From DATMNI01 sp035570275 (lineage in GTDB: Bacteria > Acidobacteriota > Terriglobia > Bryobacterales > Bryobacteraceae), in assembly GCA_035570275.1 (NCBI GenBank), contig DATMNI010000234.1:1-24546 (forward strand): DNA of 24,546 nt, read 5' to 3'. Position numbers and translations under genes: made by a program. Below the pieces are notes generated by a model that ran no database searches, was not told the DNA's origin, and saw only the letters and a program-made list of their open reading frames with translations. Every line of letters starts with the position of its first letter. Positions within the stretch are counted from its first letter, which is position 1. This document shows, one piece after another, positions 7,945 through 15,202 of this stretch.

Positions 7945-9358
7945 TTGCCGACCCGGGCAGCAGCACGCGGAAGCCCGCGCCGCCCAGTTCTCCTTTCACC
8001 ACTACGATGTCCCCGCCCGATAACAGCGCACTCTTCCGTGCGATGGAAAGCCCCAGGCCCATACCCCTCTTCTTGAACGAGATGGTGGGTTGAAACAACG
8101 AGGCGCGCGCCTGCTCGCTCAGCCCCGGACCCGAATCGTGCACTTCGATCGCGATACGGCCGTTGTCCGCCGAAGTCACGCCCAGTATCTTGCCGCCCTC
8201 GCCCGCCGCCTCCGCCGCGTTTTCCAAAAGGTTGGTGAGGATGCCCTTGATCAGGTCCTGATCCGCCACCACTTTGGGCGTCTCGCCGGCCAGGCGGCAA
8301 TCGTACGCCACTTCCGGGTGCGCGGTCTTGAGGAATGCAATGCGCTCCTGCAACAGCGAGTTGACATCCACCGGCCCCGGCCGGACGGGCGGCTCGGCGG
8401 CGAACTGCGAGAAGGCGCGGATGCGCCGCTCCAGGGTTTCGATTTCGTCCACCACAATCTGCGTGGCCTGCTCCATAAAGCCGCGGTCCGCCTCGCCGTA
8501 CCGGGCTTCATCGTAACGAACCAGCATCTCCTCCACGGTGAGCCGGATGGGCGTGAGCGAATTCTTCACCTCGTGCGCCATCTTGCGCGCCAGCGTCTGC
8601 CAACTGGCGAGCTGCCGCAGATAGACCAGGCGCTCCGTGCTTTCCTGGAGCTTATCCGCCATGTGGTTGAAGGCCTGGATGGCGCGGCCGATTTCGTCGT
8701 CGCGCTGCTCCTTCACGCGCGCATTCAAATCGCCCGCCGCCAATTCGCTGAGGCCGGCGGTCAACTGGTGGATAGGACGGCTCACGCGGTGCGCCAGGTA
8801 GACCAGCAGTCCCATTGAGATCACCCATACCGAAGCCGCCAGCAAAACGTACGCCAGCTTCAACCCGCGGCCTAAATCGCGATTCTTACCGGTTTCCACA
8901 ATATCGCGCGCATCGCGAATCTCTTGGGTGAGTTGATCCATGGCTACACCCAGGTTCTGCGAATACGCCCAGACTTCACCGCCGTGTCTCACCAGGTAAT
9001 CCAGCCGGTCTTTTTCACGCCCGGCCAGCACGAACTTGTCGGCCTCATCGCCCGCGGCAAACGTCTGCACTGCCTCGGGCCATTCAGGTTGATCACCGGC
9101 TTGGCCGCGATCCGCGGGAGTGTATTTCCGGGGCGCCACCCGCCCGGCCACGGCGTCCTGTTTGAGGCGGTCGCAGGCCCGCAGGTAGAACTCCTTACCA
9201 ATCTTCTGCAGCGACTTCGAGATGGTATCCAATTCGCCGGTGGACGAAAACTCGACGCTTTGTTCCAGCAGCGAGGTGGTGATCCACACGGTGGCCGCCA
9301 GCGGGGCCAGCGTGGCTGCCAAAAATATCAGAATCAGTCTGTTGCGTAGCCGATTCAC
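7913..9358 (-). CDS. NtrY-like membrane sensor histidine kinase
   Basis: With GTG 9358 as start the product has 481 residues. TM1 is at about 8-27 (ILIFLAATLAPLAATVWITT), followed by an extracytoplasmic region of about 140 residues. TM2 is at about 167-189 (LAYVLLAASVWVISMGLLVYL), then HAMP. The dimerisation/phosphoacceptor helix has H262 in MAHEVKNSLTPI. The ATPase domain has the N box LLENAAEA, G1 DSGPGLS and G2 KKRGMGLGLSIARKS. ARKMAHEVKNSLTPI plus IRAFSQFA are typical of NtrY-type kinases. A frame starting 23 codons earlier exists, but GTG 9358 overlaps the previous stop as GTGA and begins with MNRLRNRLILIF, a proper membrane N-terminus. Its signal is unknown. Confidence 0.92.
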   Translation of the reverse strand: MNRLRNRLILIFLAATLAPLAATVWITTSLLEQSVEFSSTGELDTISKSLQKIGKEFYLRACDRLKQDAVAGRVAPRKYTPADRGQAGDQPEWPEAVQTFAAGDEADKFVLAGREKDRLDYLVRHGGEVWAYSQNLGVAMDQLTQEIRDARDIVETGKNRDLGRGLKLAYVLLAASVWVISMGLLVYLAHRVSRPIHQLTAGLSELAAGDLNARVKEQRDDEIGRAIQAFNHMADKLQESTERLVYLRQLASWQTLARKMAHEVKNSLTPIRLTVEEMLVRYDEARYGEADRGFMEQATQIVVDEIETLERRIRAFSQFAAEPPVRPGPVDVNSLLQERIAFLKTAHPEVAYDCRLAGETPKVVADQDLIKGILTNLLENAAEAAGEGGKILGVTSADNGRIAIEVHDSGPGLSEQARASLFQPTISFKKRGMGLGLSIARKSALLSGGDIVVVKGELGGAGFRVLLPGSANGFQARTDRG

Positions 9359-9987
9359 CCGTTGCGCCCGCGGCCAGCCATGCGCGGCAGGTCGGACAAT
9401 CGCAGGCGCCTCTCCAGGGGCTCCCATCGCGGCTCACCGGCCTTGGGCCTCTGGCTGAAAAACTCCACGATCCTGCGGAAACTTACCACCGGCTGCTCCG
9501 TCAAGTTGGCCAGTTCCTTCTGATCCGCGGTCCGCAACTCAAACCGCAGCCAGTAATAAGCATTCGGTTCGAGCCCGACCGTGCTCACCGCCAGGCTGTC
9601 CAGGCACCAGACCTCCGCCGCAGCCGCCGTCAAGCCTTCCACCGATCGTGACGGAACTGCCTGCGTGCCTAGCTGGGTGACGAAGAACTTCTCCTCCCAT
9701 AGCGCGAAGCTCACCACAAACCGGCCCTGCCCCCGCTTGATCGGCGTCACATGATCGTCACCGAAGAGCGTTACCTGGGCCACGTAGGCCACCGGAGCTC
9801 CATCTTTCAGGCGTTCCAGCGGCTTGCCAATCAGGAAGTGCAACGTGGGCGCCGAGAGATGAAGATTGTCGCCATCATATTTGACTTCAAGGGGTTCCGC
9901 CGCCCGCACGGAGAACAAAGGAGTAGCCAGGCCAGCCAGAAGCCAGCTCCTGCGGCTAATCCTGTTGCCCCGTGAGGGTTGCTCCAT
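9355..9987 (-). CDS. Exported DUF4390-like protein of the two-component cluster
   Basis: The product has 210 residues. The N-terminus (NRISRRSWLLAGLATPLFSVRA) resembles a Tat signal, with SRRSWLL in place of the SRRxFLK consensus. The mature part starts AEPLEVKYDGDNLHLSAP and is predicted mostly beta. The order of elements (LERLKDGAPVAYVAQVTLFGD, GRFVVSFALWEEKFFVTQLG, YYWLRFELRTADQKELANL) matches DUF4390 proteins, which in Proteobacteria are encoded directly before NtrY/NtrX-type pairs. The family name is a recalled match, not a search result. Its stop overlaps the kinase start by four bases, so the periplasmic protein and sensor are made together; it may modulate the sensor domain (inference). 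Confidence 0.7.
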   Translation of the reverse strand: MEQPSRGNRISRRSWLLAGLATPLFSVRAAEPLEVKYDGDNLHLSAPTLHFLIGKPLERLKDGAPVAYVAQVTLFGDDHVTPIKRGQGRFVVSFALWEEKFFVTQLGTQAVPSRSVEGLTAAAAEVWCLDSLAVSTVGLEPNAYYWLRFELRTADQKELANLTEQPVVSFRRIVEFFSQRPKAGEPRWEPLERRLRLSDLPRMAGRGRNG

Positions 9988-9992
9988 TAATG

Positions 9993-10050
9993 AATCATGC
10001 CCATTGTCAATAAATCATGCACATTGTCAATAAATCATGCCCATCATCAA
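9993..10050. repeat. 20-bp tandem repeat, about 2.9 copies
   Basis: Units begin at 9993, 10013 and 10033: AATCATGCCCATTGTCAATA, the same with one change (C to A), and a partial AATCATGCCCATCATCAA. On the minus strand the unit starts with TATTGACAATGGGCATGATT. The array covers the last codons and stop of the Omp85-like gene and the gap to the DUF4390-like gene, so it supplies extra TTGACA and ATG words between them. Confidence 0.85.
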
Positions 10051-11316
10051 GATCGGTTCCACGTGCCCCGCCCGAATGGGAAACGCGATCGCCAGCGAAA
10101 AGATCGATTCCTTGATTCCCACTCCCACCGAATGCTTCTGGGAGACGGGCTGACCGCTGTCCCAAATCGCGCCGGTATCGTAAAACGCCTGAAAAGGCCC
10201 GTAACGATACTCGACGCTATTGTGGACCAACCGGTTTCCTCCCATCGGGTCCAGGTCGTATTTGTTCCATCCGCGCAGGTAATAACTGTTTCCGGCCACG
10301 AAGCGGTCAAACAGAGGAGCCCGTCCGCTGATGACACCGCCCGACACATCGTCCAGGAACTGGTGTTTGCCGTGAGTCAACCGGTAGTGTAAACCCCAGA
10401 AATGGGAAACGTAAACGAAATCGCTGCCGAACATCCGGGTAGCCGCGCGCAATGTGTACCCGGCATCGATGTCCTGTTGGGAGTCCGCCTGGTCCATCCC
10501 CGCCTGGTCCAGCCTTCGATGATACCGCAGTGTCGTCACCAATGCATTGGCCGCATCGTTGTGGGCAGCCGGGTACTGGTTTTCCAGCCGCTCAAAGCTG
10601 GCTCCGACCTCTAAGGTCAAGGGCTTGGCCAAGGTAATGGTTGCGGTCGGCTGGAAATTCTGCCGCGACCGGTAAGCGTCGGAGGTCAGCCCCGGATGGG
10701 CTTCAATGGCATCCAGGGTATTGCGGTTCCACAGTTCGTGGTAGCTCTCAAATTGGAATTTCAAGTTCACCCGGTCGGTGCCCAGAGACTTGGTTTCATA
10801 GCGCGCGGAAATACCTGCGTTGCGCTCCATCAGCGAATCGCCGTCGCTTGCCAGGCCGAAAAGCAGGCTGTTCTGGTGGATCGTGAAGCCCACCGCACCG
10901 GCGCCGCTCCATCCCTCTTTGGAACTGTAGAGGAACTTGGTGACCGTTGCGTCCATGTTGCCCCGCGAGGGTCTGACCTCAAATTCCACGCGCACGTGCT
11001 GCGGTGTGTCGCTGCGCAGCAAATGATGGCTGACCTCGCGGGCGGAGAATTCCTTTTTGAGCCTGGCGGCCAGATCGTCCAGCACACCCGTATTCAGCTT
11101 CAGGCCAATCAACGCGGCCAGTTCCCGGCGCAACCCGGCGCTGATCTTGTCGCTTTGATCGGTCAGGTCGGTTCTCCAACCCTTGCCGGCCACAATCACC
11201 GTATCTACGGTGTAGCGCTTGTTCACATTGAGGTCGGAATCCTGCGTTCCGCCGAAGAGCGATCCGGCGAAAAGCATGCCGCCCGAAATCAGGCAGGCGA
11301 GCCAGGCGTATTTCAT
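10027..11316 (-). CDS. Short Omp85/BamA-type outer-membrane protein
   Basis: From ATG 11316 the product has 429 residues: signal peptide 1-23 (MKYAWLACLISGGMLFAGSL), one POTRA-like domain at about 35-118 (YTVDTVIVAGKGW, GVLDDLAARLKKEFSAREV, PQHVRVEFEV), then a beta-barrel to the end. The barrel contains FVAGNSYYLRGWNKYDLDPMGGN, the lid-loop RG motif typical of Omp85 barrels, VEYRYGPFQAFYDTGAIWDSG, and the C-terminal strand SIFSLAIAFPIRAGHVEPILMMGMIY with a terminal aromatic. BamA has five POTRA domains; a single POTRA suits a small Omp85 relative. The open frame extends 152 codons further upstream without a signal sequence, so 11316 is the better start. It precedes the DUF4390-like/kinase/regulator genes on the same strand and may belong to that operon. 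Confidence 0.82.
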   Translation of the reverse strand: MKYAWLACLISGGMLFAGSLFGGTQDSDLNVNKRYTVDTVIVAGKGWRTDLTDQSDKISAGLRRELAALIGLKLNTGVLDDLAARLKKEFSAREVSHHLLRSDTPQHVRVEFEVRPSRGNMDATVTKFLYSSKEGWSGAGAVGFTIHQNSLLFGLASDGDSLMERNAGISARYETKSLGTDRVNLKFQFESYHELWNRNTLDAIEAHPGLTSDAYRSRQNFQPTATITLAKPLTLEVGASFERLENQYPAAHNDAANALVTTLRYHRRLDQAGMDQADSQQDIDAGYTLRAATRMFGSDFVYVSHFWGLHYRLTHGKHQFLDDVSGGVISGRAPLFDRFVAGNSYYLRGWNKYDLDPMGGNRLVHNSVEYRYGPFQAFYDTGAIWDSGQPVSQKHSVGVGIKESIFSLAIAFPIRAGHVEPILMMGMIY

Positions 11317-11503
11317 GACGCTCTCGAAGGCACGCTGCTGACCAATTCCAAACTGTTGGAGGGAAACGGGATGCCGATAGTCACGTTGTGCCCTGTGTTC
11401 ACAGGTGTGTATGGGACACGGGTGTGTATTTGGACAGTGTGGCTTAGGCGGCTGAAACGGAAAGGCGGGGGAATCCGCGCTGCCCGGGCAGGCGAGGTCT
11501 CGC
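11317..11503. other. Intergenic region upstream of the Omp85-like gene
   Basis: No gene is visible. It contains two near-copies of GGTGTGTATGGGACA (11404-11418 and 11420-11435) within a GTGT/ACAC-rich stretch. These could be regulatory or a small duplication. I see no clear sigma-54 -24/-12 element on the minus strand. Confidence 0.35.
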
Positions 11504-11917
11504 TTACAGGACCTTCGCCAGCTCGGTTGCAAACGCACTGCGGGGAGACTGCTCACGGCTCCGGCCACCACGCTTCCTGCGGTCGGGGCGTTGTTCGGTT
11601 CGGATTGCATTGGGCGCTGCCGGTGGCACTGCGGATTGTTGCGGTGAACGCGGCGCATCCTTGCCCTTGGGCGGCTGGGCCGGGTTGGCGCGCAACAGGC
11701 GGTCTTCGAGAGGGGCACGGTCAAACCGGCGGATGATGGACTGCATCTCGTCGGACGTGGGCGCTTCAACAAAAGCGAACCCCTTCGATTCTTGCGTTTC
11801 GTGGTTTCGGATCACCTTTACTGCATCGGCCACGAGATCTTCAGCGGCCAGCCATTGTTTAATGTCATCGGCGGTGACCCAGACGGGGAGGTTGCCAAGA
11901 AATACGGTAAAGCTCAT
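11504..11917 (-). CDS. RRM-domain RNA-binding protein
   Basis: The product has 137 residues. Residues 3-80 form one RNA-recognition motif, with RNP2 VFLGNLP near the start and RNP1 KGFAFVEA at about residues 45-52; the aromatic residues that stack on RNA are present (the two F of GFAF). The C-terminal ~55 residues are low-complexity, rich in P, R, Q and S (QPPKGKDAPRSPQQ, RPDRRKRGGRSREQ), a basic tail that probably adds RNA affinity. Similar small RRM proteins occur in Cyanobacteria, Acidobacteria and Planctomycetes. Its tail is longer than usual. No neighbour points to a specific target. Confidence 0.9.
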   Translation of the reverse strand: MSFTVFLGNLPVWVTADDIKQWLAAEDLVADAVKVIRNHETQESKGFAFVEAPTSDEMQSIIRRFDRAPLEDRLLRANPAQPPKGKDAPRSPQQSAVPPAAPNAIRTEQRPDRRKRGGRSREQSPRSAFATELAKVL

Positions 11918-12217
11918 TCAGTTGGTTATTTTACTCCGTTGGTTGGATTTGGGGCACTTCATTTGTGAGACTTCGATGGGGGAGGATTCGAATCTGCCTT
12001 CTAGATAGTACCAAGCGCCCGAGCGGATTGCAAACGGTTGATTCGACATTTTTTGGGAGTTCGAAGCGATCGGGCGCCTGCGGCTGGAATTCCTGTAGCA
12101 GCACCGCACCGTGGAGCCCGCAAACGGCCAGCGGGAAGCTGAAACGTACTGGAACGGTAGTAAGATGAAGCCACGCCCGAAAGCGCGCCGGCCAGGCGAG
12201 GAAGCCTATCCACCTTT
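11918..12217. other. Divergent intergenic region between RRM gene and enolase-superfamily gene
   Basis: No gene is supported here. An inverted repeat has 8-base arms GCGCCCGA (12015-12022) and TCGGGCGC (12070-12077) around a 47-base loop. The palindrome GATTCGAATC occurs near 11985. This region should hold the promoters for both divergent genes, but no consensus box stands out. Confidence 0.4.
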
Positions 12218-13453
12218 ATGAGAATCGTCAGCGTCCGCTCGTACCTGCTGTCGTACCCATTTCCAGAGCCGATCCGGCTGCCCTTTTACGGCGGGGAGCG
12301 CACCATCGTGAAGCGCGATGCCATGCTGATCCGCGTGGAAGCCGATAACGGACTGGTGGGACACGCGCCGGGGCCGGGGAGCCAGCAGGCGCAGCGGGCC
12401 ATTCAACAGACGGTGGCGCCTTTTCTGGAAGGGCGGTCGCTGGCCGACCCCGATGCGCTGCGCGTGCTGTTCATTGACGGCCCCGGTGCCAGTCTCGACC
12501 TGGCGAAAATTTATGGCGCGGTGGAAATCGCTCTATACGATCTCACCGGCAAGGCGCTCGGCGTGCCGGTTTCCGAATTGCTCGGCGGGCGCGTTCGCGA
12601 CAATATCAGGCTCTACGGCAGCGCCGGAATGTACATGCCGCCCGAGGCCTACGCCGCCGAGGCAGCGGCCATCGCGGAACTGGGGTTCCGCGCCTACAAG
12701 ATGCGGCCCGCGCACGGCCCGGAACAGGATCTGGAAACTGTCCGGCTGATGCGCCAGACCGTGGGCCCGGATTTCGACCTGATGGTGGACGCCCACACCT
12801 GGTGGCGTATGGGCGACCGCAGCTATAACCTCGATACCACGGAGCAACTGGCTGGCGAGATGGCCGGTTACCGCATTGCGTGGCTGGAAGAACCGCTGCC
12901 GCCCGACGACCATGAGGGCTATCTCAGGCTCAAGGAGAAGGACCTGGTGCCGCTGGCCGCGGGCGAGCACGAACCCGATGAAGCGCGCTATTTGGATCTC
13001 ATCCTGTCGCACGCCGTGGACTACGTGCAGATGGACATTTGTTGCCAGGGCGGTTATTCGCTGGGCCGGCGCATCTTCGTCGAAATCGCCCGCCAGGGTT
13101 TGTGTTTCGCCTTCCACAGTTGGGGCACCGCGCTCGAAGTAGTCGCGGCCGCGCAGCTTGGTATCTGCTGGCCGCCGACGGTGGTGGAGTGGCTGGAGTA
13201 TCCCTGCTATGCAAGCCTCGGCCGCACCGGCATGTACCCCTTCCCGCTGGCCTCGGAGATCCTCAAGGATCCCCTGGAACTGGATCACGGCGACCTGATC
13301 GTTCCCAGAGCGCCCGGGCTCGGGGTGGCGGTGGACGAATCGGTAGTGGAGCGCTACCCTTGGATTCCCGGCCCCTGGTCGTACTTCCGCACCGATTCCC
13401 CGGCCGAAACCCGCGCGGTGATGAGCGATCACAGCGTCAAGTGGGAAGCTTAA
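12218..13453 (+). CDS. Enolase-superfamily enzyme, mandelate racemase/muconate lactonising type
   Basis: The product has 411 residues, the usual length. An N-terminal capping domain (1-125) is followed by the barrel. Functional positions by motif are K161 (YKMRP, where many relatives have KxK and here position 163 is Arg), D191 (MVDAHTWW), E224/E225 (WLEEPL), E250 (AGEHE), and the D273 (VQMDICC)/H300 (FHSWG) pair. The D-H spacing of 27 equals that of the mandelate racemase dyad. Three acidic residues bind Mg2+, and the bases abstract the alpha-proton of a carboxylate. Acid-sugar dehydratase or racemase activity is likely; the substrate is unknown. The protein lacks a signal peptide and is cytoplasmic. 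A strong hairpin array follows the stop. Confidence 0.88.
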   Translation: MRIVSVRSYLLSYPFPEPIRLPFYGGERTIVKRDAMLIRVEADNGLVGHAPGPGSQQAQRAIQQTVAPFLEGRSLADPDALRVLFIDGPGASLDLAKIYGAVEIALYDLTGKALGVPVSELLGGRVRDNIRLYGSAGMYMPPEAYAAEAAAIAELGFRAYKMRPAHGPEQDLETVRLMRQTVGPDFDLMVDAHTWWRMGDRSYNLDTTEQLAGEMAGYRIAWLEEPLPPDDHEGYLRLKEKDLVPLAAGEHEPDEARYLDLILSHAVDYVQMDICCQGGYSLGRRIFVEIARQGLCFAFHSWGTALEVVAAAQLGICWPPTVVEWLEYPCYASLGRTGMYPFPLASEILKDPLELDHGDLIVPRAPGLGVAVDESVVERYPWIPGPWSYFRTDSPAETRAVMSDHSVKWEA

Positions 13454-13455
13454 AG

Positions 13456-13564
13456 ACGGTGGCCAGTGGCCAGTGGCCGGTGGCCGGTGAAAAGGCCGGG
13501 GCCACCGCCCGGCATCCCGGCTACTGCCCCCCGTCTTAACCGGCCACTGGCCACTGGCCACCGT
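13456..13564. repeat. Long inverted repeat built of iterated TGGCCAG/CCGGCCA words
   Basis: Arms 13456-13481 and 13539-13564 are perfect 26-base reverse complements (ACGGTGGCCAGTGGCCAGTG... against ...CACTGGCCACTGGCCACCGT). They are separated by 57 bases. It starts just after the stop of the enolase-superfamily gene and can form a very stable hairpin. It probably acts as a transcription terminator or mRNA 3' stabiliser, and may be a REP-like repeat family. Confidence 0.85.
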
Positions 13565-13636
13565 TTCCCTGCCCCTCGTCTTAACCGGCCACCGGCCACT
13601 GTCAACCGGCCACCGGCCACCGGCCACTGTTTCCTG
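13565..13636. repeat. Second array of CCGGCCA/CTGGCCA words upstream of thiG
   Basis: CGTCTTAACCGGCCAC recurs here after its first occurrence near 13532. It is followed by about five more GGCCACC/GGCCACT words. Together with 13456-13564 this gives direct and inverted copies of one 7-8 base word, i.e. slippage-prone DNA. It ends about 15 bases before the thiG ATG. Confidence 0.75.
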
Positions 13637-13651
13637 GCTTACAATGAATTC

Positions 13652-14431
13652 ATGTCCGATACCTCAACCATCGCGGGCCGCGTATTCGGTTCCCGTCTCA
13701 TCGTAGGAACCGGGAAGTATCGCAGCTTCGCGGAGATGAAGCGATGTCACGAAGCCTCGGGCGCCGATATGGTCACGGTGGCGGTGCGGCGCGTCAACCT
13801 GACGGACCGGTCGAAGGAATCGCTGCTCGATTATATCGATCGTTCCAAGATCTTCATCCTGCCCAACACGGCTGCCTGTTACACCGCCGATGACGCTGTG
13901 CGGACGGCCATGCTGGCCCGGGAAGTGGGCCTTTCCAACTGGATCAAGCTCGAAGTGATCGGCGACGAGAAGACGCTTTTCCCGGATAACGCCGGTCTGC
14001 TGGAAGCTACGCGCACACTGGTCAAGGAGGGTTTCGTCGTCCTCCCTTATACCAATGACGACGTGGTAAACGCGCGCAAGCTCATCGACGCCGGCGCCGC
14101 CGCGGTAATGCCGCTGGCGGCGCCCATCGGTTCCGGCCTGGGGATACAGAACCCGGTCAACCTGCGAATTTTCCGCGAGATGATCACGGCCGTGCCGGTG
14201 ATCGTGGATGCCGGTGTGGGCACCGCATCCGACGCCGCCATCGCCATGGAACTGGGCGCCGATGGAGTGCTGATGAACACGGCGATCGCCGCCGCGGACG
14301 ACTCGGTGAAGATGGCGCGGGCGATGAAGCTGGCGGTGGAGTGCGGCCGCCTGGCTTACGAAGCGGGCCGCATGCCCAGGAAACTCTATGCCACGGCCAG
14401 CAGCCCGTTGGCGGGAGTGGTGGGCAGCTGA
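13652..14431 (+). CDS. thiG: Thiazole synthase ThiG
   Basis: The product has 259 residues. ThiG joins deoxyxylulose-5-phosphate, dehydroglycine and ThiS-thiocarboxylate sulfur into the thiazole phosphate of thiamine. Hallmarks are the opening GRVFGSRLIVGTGKY, then MVTVAVRR, the Schiff-base Lys K99 in WIKLEVIGDEKTLFPD, VVLPYTNDD, AAAVMPLAAPIGSGLGI, VIVDAGVGTASDAAIAMELGADGVLMNTAIA, and the tail SSPLAGVVGS. The open frame extends upstream through the repeat array, but only ATG 13652 gives a normal N-terminus. No thiS, thiF, thiE, thiH/thiO or TPP riboswitch is visible nearby, so the gene is isolated from its pathway here. Confidence 0.96.
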   Translation: MSDTSTIAGRVFGSRLIVGTGKYRSFAEMKRCHEASGADMVTVAVRRVNLTDRSKESLLDYIDRSKIFILPNTAACYTADDAVRTAMLAREVGLSNWIKLEVIGDEKTLFPDNAGLLEATRTLVKEGFVVLPYTNDDVVNARKLIDAGAAAVMPLAAPIGSGLGIQNPVNLRIFREMITAVPVIVDAGVGTASDAAIAMELGADGVLMNTAIAAADDSVKMARAMKLAVECGRLAYEAGRMPRKLYATASSPLAGVVGS

Positions 14432-14445
14432 AGAACGCTGAGGAA

Positions 14446-14546
14446 CGGATGCCGGATGCTCGCTGCGCTCGGATGCCGGTAGCCGGTGAAAGACGCGGGA
14501 CCGGCTGCTTTTAAACCGGCCACCGGCATCTGGCATCCGGCATCCG
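14446..14546. terminator. Nested double hairpin between convergent thiG and lepB
   Basis: The outer arms CGGATGCCGGATGC (14446-14459) and GCATCCGGCATCCG (14533-14546) are perfect complements. The inner arms GATGCCGGTAGCCGGT (14472-14487) and ACCGGCCACCGGCATC (14515-14530) pair with one mismatch. The structure lies between the two convergent stop codons and should work in both directions. It uses the same kind of iterated CCGG words as the array upstream of thiG. Confidence 0.75.
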
Positions 14547-14553
14547 CTTCTTG

Positions 14554-15201
14554 CTATTTCCTCCGCGCCCCCGTAGGCAGAACGGCGATCACTTTTCCGA
14601 GGAACAAGTCCTCCGATATCGGACCAAACTCCCGCGAATCGTAACTGTCGTCGCGATTGTCGCCGAGCAGGAAGTACTGGCCGGCCGGTAACCGGACCGG
14701 TGGATGATCTCGATAGCTGCCCTTCTCCGGAGCGAACATAATCCAATGGCCGTCTTCCGACTCGAAAACCCGCTCTGCCGGGCCCGGGTCCGGGAGCCAT
14801 GAGAACTTGGCCTTGGGCAGGGTCTCCACCGGAAGCGCCTGGCCATTGACGATGACGCGGTTGTCCCGCATTTCGATGGTTTCTCCCGGGAGCCCGAGTA
14901 TGCGCTTGAAGAACCCGAGCCTCAGGCGGGGATTGTTGGGGAGACGCAAGTAAACAAAGTCTCCGCGTTTGGGCCGGGCGGTGCCGAAAAGCGTCACGTT
15001 GGAGTATGGCAGTTTCAGCTGGTAGGCGCCGCTGTTGACGACGATCTTATCGCCCAGAAGCACGTTCGGTATCTCCGAGCTGCCGGCGATGGTGTAGGCA
15101 TGCAGGTAGGCTGGCACCAGGCCGAGTCCGGCCGCGATCAGCAGCAGCGTGAGGGGCGCCGGCATTCTTGCGGGAGTGGTTTTCACTTTCCTGGAAGGCA
15201 T
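14554..15201 (-). CDS. lepB: Signal peptidase I
   Basis: The product has 215 residues. A single N-terminal membrane helix (about 14-36, PAPLTLLLIAAGLGLVPAYL) anchors an S26-family domain. The catalytic serine is S42 in GSSEIPNVLLGD, where most members have SM-P. The general base is K99 in GFFKRILGLPGE. The conserved box GDNRDDSYDSREFG lies near residue 180. The enzyme removes signal peptides from exported proteins, of which this window encodes many. It starts one base after the stop of a decayed sugar-isomerase gene and ends in a bidirectional hairpin. The replacement of Met by Glu-Ile in the SMxP motif is unusual but keeps S and P in place. Confidence 0.92.
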   Translation of the reverse strand: MPSRKVKTTPARMPAPLTLLLIAAGLGLVPAYLHAYTIAGSSEIPNVLLGDKIVVNSGAYQLKLPYSNVTLFGTARPKRGDFVYLRLPNNPRLRLGFFKRILGLPGETIEMRDNRVIVNGQALPVETLPKAKFSWLPDPGPAERVFESEDGHWIMFAPEKGSYRDHPPVRLPAGQYFLLGDNRDDSYDSREFGPISEDLFLGKVIAVLPTGARRK

Positions 15202-15202
15202 T

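Noticed and set aside
10696..11736. 346-codon plus-strand ORF opposite the Omp85-like gene
   Set aside because: It is an antisense shadow of a gene with signal peptide, POTRA and barrel features; its product has no recognisable domain and a composition typical of antisense frames in GC-rich DNA.
11970..12014. tRNA-like T-arm word (GATTCGAATC, followed by a CCA-like end)
   Set aside because: The arm stem does not pair properly (position 53 is A opposite C), no acceptor, D or anticodon arm fits either strand, and GATTCGAATC is a chance palindrome.
12533..13627. 364-codon minus-strand ORF over the enolase-superfamily gene and repeat array
   Set aside because: It reads through the iterated repeats (GRWPVDSGRWPV) and the antisense of a well-conserved enzyme; no domain or SD supports it.
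13456..13636. CRISPR-like array
   Set aside because: Repeat units are 7-8 bases in both orientations with no regular spacers and no cas genes.
13664..14800. 378-codon minus-strand ORF antisense to thiG
   Set aside because: It overlaps thiG, the hairpin region and lepB in a different frame, and encodes nothing recognisable.
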